Below, piece by piece: positions 1 to 5,165 of a stretch of 5,165 nucleotides of DNA (position 1 is its first letter; each line of letters opens with the position of its first letter). Location of the stretch: positions 1-5,165 of the forward strand of contig NVSW01000046.1 in NCBI GenBank assembly GCA_002401365.1. Direction: 5' to 3'. The notes under the pieces are model-generated. The model made no database searches. It was given only the letters and a program-made list of their open reading frames with translations, and was not told the origin of the DNA. The position numbers and the translations under genes are program-made. This stretch comes from Piscirickettsiaceae bacterium. Lineage in GTDB: Bacteria; Pseudomonadota; Gammaproteobacteria; Methylococcales; Cycloclasticaceae.

Positions 1-1042
<1,042 letters not shown>

Positions 1043-1720
1043 TTATATACTCTCCATGCGTTCAAAAACCTCGGGAACATCAGCACCCAAGTCAGTTTTA
1101 CCCATTTCTTGCTCTTGTATCGCTTGCCTGTAGAAATCCAGGACTAATTCTTTACTTGCATTTAGTTCATCCACATCTCTAGAACTCGAAAATAACTTCG
1201 TATACTCTTTTGATACTTCATCAAGCGTCGCTATTGCTGAAGAAAGTTGTCCCGCAAGCCTTTCCTTTTCACCCAACGCAATATTTAGCGCCGCTTTCAT
1301 CTCAGCAAGACGTTGATCATCACTTACTATTGAGGCCCCATCTGATGCTGCAAGCCCTTTAATAACTTGCCAATACGGCTCCGATAATGAATTTACATGT
1401 TGATCAATAGATTTAAGATGCTCAGCTTCTTTTTGTAAAAATATTTTTACAATATGTTGATATAGCGACGTTTCTTTTTTATGAATGTCAGCCAACAAAT
1501 CCTGTAGCGATTCTTCATCAAATGCCGGCAGCTCTGTAAGCTCTTGAAAGTCGTCGGTTCGGGTTTTATGCCTGTTTTTTAAAGTTTTTATCAAACTAAC
1601 AACTGCTTGGTGCTCAGTTTTCTTCTTTTTACCACCTAAAAGGTAAACAACACCCACAAAAATCACGCCTAGAACAATAACCTCGCCCATTAATAGCCAC
1701 GTTAGCAACTCGGTACTCAT
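1043..1720 (-). CDS. Hypothetical membrane-anchored helical protein, 225 residues
   Basis: I do not recognise a named family. Residues 5-28 form one hydrophobic helix followed by GGKKKK, predicting an outside N-terminus and a cytoplasmic body. The rest is charged and largely helical, with heptad-like stretches at about 36-60, 69-113 and 130-205 that suggest coiled coil. There are no cysteines and no obvious catalytic motif. Residues 35-116 align without gaps to 33-114 of the next protein (about 21 identities, including EES, ET, VK and the end motif VN.LS..Y), so the two genes look paralogous; this one lacks the Glu-Pro and HhH parts. The ATG at 1720 overlaps the previous stop as ATGA. I see no good Shine-Dalgarno sequence, so translation is probably coupled to the vWA gene. 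A role as a structural or scaffolding partner of its neighbours is inference from context. Confidence 0.88.
   Translation of the reverse strand: MSTELLTWLLMGEVIVLGVIFVGVVYLLGGKKKKTEHQAVVSLIKTLKNRHKTRTDDFQELTELPAFDEESLQDLLADIHKKETSLYQHIVKIFLQKEAEHLKSIDQHVNSLSEPYWQVIKGLAASDGASIVSDDQRLAEMKAALNIALGEKERLAGQLSSAIATLDEVSKEYTKLFSSSRDVDELNASKELVLDFYRQAIQEQEMGKTDLGADVPEVFERMESI
1050..1055 (-). promoter_or_regulatory. Ribosome binding site of the HhH gene
   Basis: The coding strand reads GGAGAG, then seven bases, then ATG at 1042. The site lies inside the last codons of the upstream gene. It is the clearest Shine-Dalgarno sequence in the window and fixes the start of the HhH protein. Confidence 0.75.
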
Positions 1721-3330
1721 GTTATTACTTTATTCACTAATTCATCATCTGCCATTGCTGACTTCTTTTTATACCATCTATAGCCGAAGAACCCAGCTGC
1801 CGCTAACAATATATTCACCAATAGAACAATACCTAACGTAAGCATCCAGTTAGTCTTTTCAGCAACGATGTCTTCTTCGCTCGGCTTTTCTGCTTCTGTT
1901 ATCACTTTGGCATTGTCCACAACATCAGGACATACTAACGTTTCCTCTTGCTGAATATTTTCTGACACTTCAATCCCTGAGTCCGCTAACACTTTTCTAA
2001 ATTCTGCTTTAAGCTCTATTTTTGTAATCTTAGGGGCAGCTTTTACATTAATCGTCATCATTTCAATACGTTCAAATGTATTACCTTTTGCTCGCACCAC
2101 CAGTTCATACCCTCCTACTTCAAGATCTTTGCCAATGTCTGCAAAAAAATAACCGCCATTAATCATATCTTGCTCCATCACAAAAACTGTCTTTTCACCT
2201 TGCTTGTCAGTTAACTCAACAGTAGCCTGAATCGCATTTAAAAAATTAACATTCGTCAGCAGCCTTCCCTGTTCCGCTAACAGCATTCTTATTCTTGAAT
2301 CAGCACCCGCCACAAATGCCTCTGGTAAATTATCAACGGCCATTTGCAAGCCTTTTAAAATAAAAATCTCATTATCTGGATCGGCTGCCGCTACCAAGCG
2401 CCACTCACCTTCCATCGGATTTGTTACCGTTACGATGTCATACCGCTTTTCACGATGCCAATCTACGCCAGAGCGTTTGCTATCTTTGCCAAAATCCATA
2501 CCCTCTGGGTCATCCAACTGAGTTGAGCCAAAACCCTTTTTTCTAAACACAACAGCAGTAAATTGTTTTACTCCATCATCAATCAAAAATTTATTGGCAA
2601 CGATTGGAATACTATTTTTTCGAATCAAGCGTTTATTGACCCTCAAAAGAATTCGCTCGAGATGTTTAGGGTTTTTAACTTGGTCATACCAACCCATCGT
2701 TTCTGTGGCTATTTTTTCCAGCATTTTCTTATCCCCTTTGTCTGATAAGGCAATAATATGCACACTGACACCTAATGACTTCAATCTATCTATTTGATAT
2801 TTTTCAATTCTACCTTTAGAGGCGACATTAGCAGCATTGGTACCACCTAGTGTTACTTTTCCATCCGTTAAAACGACAATATGTCGTTTAGTTCTATTGT
2901 CGGCTACTACCCAATCCAGCGATGCAACAGCCAAAGCCTTCTCCAAATGACTAGCCTTACCTTTGGAATGAATTTTCTCGAGAGATTTTAATACTTCACG
3001 TCGCCAGAACTCACCAACTTTAGATAACGGCACAATTTCGGTCACCATATCATCAAACATCCAAACGCCAACATTTGCACCATTTGGTAACAGTTTAGTA
3101 AATAATTTTAATGATGCCTTCCTGTATTCAGGAGCATCCGACAACTTCATATTCTGCGACACATCCACCAAAATACGAATATCGAGCTTTTTATCTGCTT
3201 TACCAATAGCTGCCGCAAATGTATGCACAAATAACAGCCCTAAAAGAAGCACTATTATTGAGTATTTACACCCTTGCGTTGAACTGGAAGCATGAGTGTT
3301 TCCAGTTAGTCCTGCTTTAAATTTCCTCAT
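1717..3330 (-). CDS. Membrane-anchored periplasmic von Willebrand factor A domain protein, 537 residues
   Basis: The N-terminus has a long basic n-region, a hydrophobic core at about 24-40 and a possible signal peptidase site after FAAA (about 41). A vWA domain covers about 49-235. Its metal site is recognisable: DVSQN at 56-60, GKASHLEKAL at 124-133 and VVLTDG at 152-157. It deviates from the canonical DxSxS, with Asn at the fifth position and Ser127 where Thr is usual. Beta-rich segments follow (about 245-430; TNPMEGEWRL at 303-312 looks like an Ig-like repeat start), then an acidic linker, one transmembrane helix at about 495-517, and a short basic tail. The vWA part should therefore face the periplasm. 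From memory it resembles the gammaproteobacterial TIGR03503 group, which I could not check. AAAAGG eight bases before ATG supports the start. It is the first gene of a three-gene operon. vWA domains typically bind protein ligands; none is known here. Confidence 0.9.
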   Translation of the reverse strand: MRKFKAGLTGNTHASSSTQGCKYSIIVLLLGLLFVHTFAAAIGKADKKLDIRILVDVSQNMKLSDAPEYRKASLKLFTKLLPNGANVGVWMFDDMVTEIVPLSKVGEFWRREVLKSLEKIHSKGKASHLEKALAVASLDWVVADNRTKRHIVVLTDGKVTLGGTNAANVASKGRIEKYQIDRLKSLGVSVHIIALSDKGDKKMLEKIATETMGWYDQVKNPKHLERILLRVNKRLIRKNSIPIVANKFLIDDGVKQFTAVVFRKKGFGSTQLDDPEGMDFGKDSKRSGVDWHREKRYDIVTVTNPMEGEWRLVAAADPDNEIFILKGLQMAVDNLPEAFVAGADSRIRMLLAEQGRLLTNVNFLNAIQATVELTDKQGEKTVFVMEQDMINGGYFFADIGKDLEVGGYELVVRAKGNTFERIEMMTINVKAAPKITKIELKAEFRKVLADSGIEVSENIQQEETLVCPDVVDNAKVITEAEKPSEEDIVAEKTNWMLTLGIVLLVNILLAAAGFFGYRWYKKKSAMADDELVNKVIT

Positions 3331-3338
3331 TTACCTTG

Positions 3339-3344
3339 CCTTTT
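3339..3344 (-). promoter_or_regulatory. Ribosome binding site of the vWA gene
   Basis: The coding strand reads AAAAGG followed by eight bases and then ATG at 3330. A second AAGG lies only three bases from the start and is probably too close. It supports the annotated start of the long, basic signal-peptide n-region. Confidence 0.5.
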
Positions 3345-3395
3345 ATCCTGTACCACGAGCTACCCAACAGCCCAAGTATTTGCAAAAAATACAGA

Positions 3396-3426
3396 ATATT
3401 ATTAATGTTATCGGTTTTAAAGTTAA
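3396..3426 (-). promoter_or_regulatory. Weak candidate sigma-70 promoter for the vWA operon
   Basis: On the minus strand TTAACT (3426-3421) is followed after 16 bases by TAATAA (3404-3399), or after 19 by TAATAT (3401-3396). It lies about 65-95 bases ahead of the vWA start. Both boxes match consensus poorly in an AT-rich stretch where such matches occur by chance. The position is plausible and the boxes are tentative. Confidence 0.22.
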
Positions 3427-3431
3427 GTAAT

Positions 3432-3452
3432 GCGAGTGCATTTTTCACCCGC
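3432..3452 (-). terminator. Possible hairpin after pgk, poor U-tract
   Basis: The minus-strand RNA can form a seven-pair stem, GCGGGUG with CACUCGC (one G-U pair), with loop AAAAAUG, about 70 bases past the pgk stop. The bases that follow (AUUACUUAACUUU) are only partly U-rich. It may be an inefficient terminator, allowing some readthrough into the vWA operon, or an mRNA 3'-end stabiliser. Confidence 0.3.
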
Positions 3453-3520
3453 GTCAACAAAGCTATTACCCTTGAGGTATAAGTCGGCAGAGCGGGGTAA
3501 AACTTGAGAGGTTTAGTGTC

Positions 3521-4687
3521 TTACCTATCCAGAACGGTAACGGCAGGCAGCGCCTTTCCTTCTAAAAACTCAAGAAATGCACCACCGCCAGTAGAAACAT
3601 AAGATATTTTGTCGGCAATATTGTATTTATCCACCGCGGCTAGCGTATCACCGCCACCAGCAATTGAAAAACCTTCGCTTTCGGCAATTGCCTTTGCAAG
3701 TGTTTTAGTACCTTCAGCAAACTGCTCAAATTCGAACACACCCAATGGGCCATTCCACACGATAGTACCGGCTGCTTTTACAATATCCGCGTATTGTTTT
3801 GCCGTTTGCGGACCAACGTCTAAAATAAAATCATCGTCTTCAACGTCGGCTACCAATTTTACAACGGCTTCCGCCGATTCTGAAAATTCTTTGCCGCATA
3901 CGACATCAATGGGCACAGGAATACTCGCGCCATTTTTTTTTGCTTTGGCCATCAAAGCTTTTGCTTCGTCGATTAAATCAGCTTCATATAATGATTTTCC
4001 CACTGGGTGACCTTGCGCCGCGATAAAGGTATTGGCAATGCCTCCACCCACAATCAGTTGGTCAACTTTGTCCAACATCGAATCCAGCACGGTAAGCTTT
4101 GTAGATACTTTTGCGCCCCCCACTATCGCTAACATCGGTTGAGCCGGTTCATGCAATGCCTTACCTAGTGCGTCTAACTCGGCTGACAATAACGGACCCG
4201 CACAAGCAATTGGTGCATATTTAGCCACCCCATGTGTTGAAGCTTGTGCGCGATGCGCCGTACCAAACGCGTCCATCACAAACACATCGCAGAGCGCGGC
4301 CATTTTTTTAGCCAACACCTCGTCATCTTTTTTCTCGCCCACGTTAAAACGCACGTTTTCGCATAAAATAATATCACCGACTTCACCTTCTACACCGTCA
4401 ACCCAATCTTTTTGCAAACGAACAGGCAAACCCAATAGCTTAGATAAGTGTTCTGCGACCGGTTTTAAACTAAACGCTTCGTCAAACACACCTTCTATTG
4501 GACGGCCAATGTGTGACATCAACATCACCATAGCGCCTGCCGCATGCGCTTGTTGAATTGTCGGCAAACTCGCACGAATTCTTGCATCACTGATCACCTT
4601 GCCATCTTTAATCGGCACATTCAAATCTTGTCGAATAAGAACCCGTTTACCGGATAAATCAAGGTCTTGCATGTTAGTAATGCTCAT
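3521..4687 (-). CDS. pgk: Phosphoglycerate kinase
   Basis: The enzyme transfers phosphate between 1,3-bisphosphoglycerate and ADP to give 3-phosphoglycerate and ATP in glycolysis, and the reverse in gluconeogenesis; it is a cytoplasmic monomer. The 388-residue length matches the bacterial family (E. coli 387). Substrate-site residues are present in order: D21 and N23 in DLNVP, R36, H59 and R62 in SHIGRP (usually SHLGRP), R113 in ENVRF, R146 in AHR. The nucleotide side has K193 and K197 in GGAKVSTK, WNGPLGVFE at 311-319, GGGDT at 344-348 and STGGGA at 365-370. Nothing is missing. The first ATG is preferred because MSITNM.DLDL parallels the E. coli start, although the Shine-Dalgarno match upstream is weak. 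It lies 37 bases after tkt and is probably cotranscribed with it. GC content by eye is higher than in the downstream trio. Confidence 0.98.
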   Translation of the reverse strand: MSITNMQDLDLSGKRVLIRQDLNVPIKDGKVISDARIRASLPTIQQAHAAGAMVMLMSHIGRPIEGVFDEAFSLKPVAEHLSKLLGLPVRLQKDWVDGVEGEVGDIILCENVRFNVGEKKDDEVLAKKMAALCDVFVMDAFGTAHRAQASTHGVAKYAPIACAGPLLSAELDALGKALHEPAQPMLAIVGGAKVSTKLTVLDSMLDKVDQLIVGGGIANTFIAAQGHPVGKSLYEADLIDEAKALMAKAKKNGASIPVPIDVVCGKEFSESAEAVVKLVADVEDDDFILDVGPQTAKQYADIVKAAGTIVWNGPLGVFEFEQFAEGTKTLAKAIAESEGFSIAGGGDTLAAVDKYNIADKISYVSTGGGAFLEFLEGKALPAVTVLDR

Positions 4688-4724
4688 AAATGGACTCAGT
4701 GTTTTACGGGTGAGAGATGAGCGT

Positions 4725-5165
4725 TTATGACAATAATTCTTTTGCTGCCGTCACCAATTTGTCTGCGGTAATACCAAAATACTCAAACAATACCTTAGCA
4801 GGTGCAGATTCACCGTAGCGATCTATACCAATAACCGCGCCGTTTAGGCCAACATACTTATACCAAAGCGCCGTTGTACCCGCTTCTATCGCTGCTCTTG
4901 CTGTTACCGATGAAGGCAAAACAGATTCTTTATACGCCACATCCTGCTTATCGAAAATATCCGTACACGGCATAGACACTACACGAACTTTTATCCCCTC
5001 CGCCGACAATGTTTCTGCCGCAGCCGTCGCTAGTTCCACTTCAGATCCCGTGCCCATCAAAATCACCTGCGGTTCGCCATCACAGTCCTTCAGCACATAA
5101 GCACCTTTCGAAATAGCCGCAACTTGCTCAGCAGAACGATCTTGGTGCTGTACATTTTGGCGAGT
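4725..5165 (-). CDS. tkt: Transketolase, C-terminal part (5' end outside window)
   Basis: Transketolase moves two-carbon ketol units between sugar phosphates in the non-oxidative pentose phosphate pathway, using thiamine diphosphate in a cytoplasmic homodimer. Only the last 146 residues are here, out of roughly 660 in the family. They begin with TRQN, whose Arg corresponds to the one that contacts substrate phosphate in characterised enzymes. The C-terminal domain follows: YVLKDCDGEP, GTGSEVELA, VVSMPCTDIFDKQD, WYKYVGLNGA and YGESAPA, ending in AKELLS. The alignment with E. coli TktA is nearly gap-free from memory. An internal GTG at 5096 could be taken for a start, but it is the Val of YVLKD and the frame stays open to the window edge. 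The thiamine-binding domains lie outside. The next gene is pgk, so this is a carbon-metabolism cluster. Confidence 0.97.
   Translation of the reverse strand, partial: TRQNVQHQDRSAEQVAAISKGAYVLKDCDGEPQVILMGTGSEVELATAAAETLSAEGIKVRVVSMPCTDIFDKQDVAYKESVLPSSVTARAAIEAGTTALWYKYVGLNGAVIGIDRYGESAPAKVLFEYFGITADKLVTAAKELLS

Larger units (their letters stand above)
3331..3520 (-). other. Intergenic region between pgk and the vWA operon
   Basis: This is the only sizeable non-coding stretch in the window. It is AT-rich on the vWA side (about 3375-3430) and should hold the pgk transcript end and the promoter of the downstream operon. It contains a GC-rich hairpin (3432-3452), a weak sigma-70-like pair (3396-3426) and a six-pair AT-rich inverted repeat (3376-3392). 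I see no small ORF or RNA gene that I can support. Confidence 0.6.

Noticed and set aside
2563..2797. Two short overlapping plus-strand frames inside the vWA gene.
   Set aside because: They are antisense to a well-supported coding region and have no recognisable features.
3265..3330. Lipoprotein signal suggested by Cys21 of the vWA protein.
   Set aside because: The Cys lies before the hydrophobic core, not after it, and no lipobox surrounds it.
3376..3392. Perfect six-pair inverted repeat GTATTT / AAATAC in the leader of the vWA operon.
   Set aside because: The stem is short and almost all AT, so it would be unstable and is expected by chance in this AT-rich region.
3609..4010. A plus-strand reading frame of 133 codons opposite pgk.
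   Set aside because: It is a shadow of the highly conserved pgk gene.
4684..4730. Inverted repeat TCATAAA / TTTATGA around the tkt-pgk junction.
   Set aside because: The arms are only seven AT-rich bases, 33 bases apart, and coincide with a start and a stop codon; a chance match is likely.

Overview
The window reads as a chromosomal segment of a gammaproteobacterium. The transketolase C-terminus and phosphoglycerate kinase are both very close to the E. coli enzymes: the visible transketolase tail aligns nearly end to end, and the Pgk N-terminus has the same MS..x.M.DLDL layout. The moderate GC content and the vWA-family gene downstream are compatible with a marine Cellvibrionales-type organism. 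That genus-level guess is inference, not something the sequence proves.

All five supported genes lie on the minus strand, so transcription runs from right to left. First comes the 3' end of a transketolase gene (tkt, 4725-5165, start outside the window). After 37 bases comes a complete phosphoglycerate kinase gene (pgk, 3521-4687). These are central carbon metabolism genes. A 190-base intergenic region (3331-3520) follows, which probably holds the end of the pgk transcript and the promoter of the next unit.

The second unit is a tightly packed trio with no intergenic space. It encodes a 537-residue membrane-anchored von Willebrand factor A protein (1717-3330), a 225-residue protein with an N-terminal membrane anchor and a helical body (1043-1720), and a protein of at least 347 residues (1-1042, running off the left edge). 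The last has an N-terminal anchor, a helical module, a perfect Glu-Pro repeat and two helix-hairpin-helix repeats. The first two genes overlap by ATGA, and the second and third abut as TAA|ATG. The third gene has no stop in the window, but its frame is open from its ATG to base 2.

The trio is the interesting part. Topology predicts a periplasmic vWA domain joined by one C-terminal helix to a short cytoplasmic tail, next to two proteins anchored at their N-termini with cytoplasmic bodies. The two small proteins share an N-terminal module (about 21 identities over 82 ungapped positions by hand alignment), so they look like an old tandem duplication, one copy of which carries a Glu-Pro linker and HhH domains. 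No function can be assigned. A membrane complex linking an envelope vWA domain to a cytoplasmic HhH module is a reasonable hypothesis. I saw no tRNA, rRNA, CRISPR array or insertion sequence.
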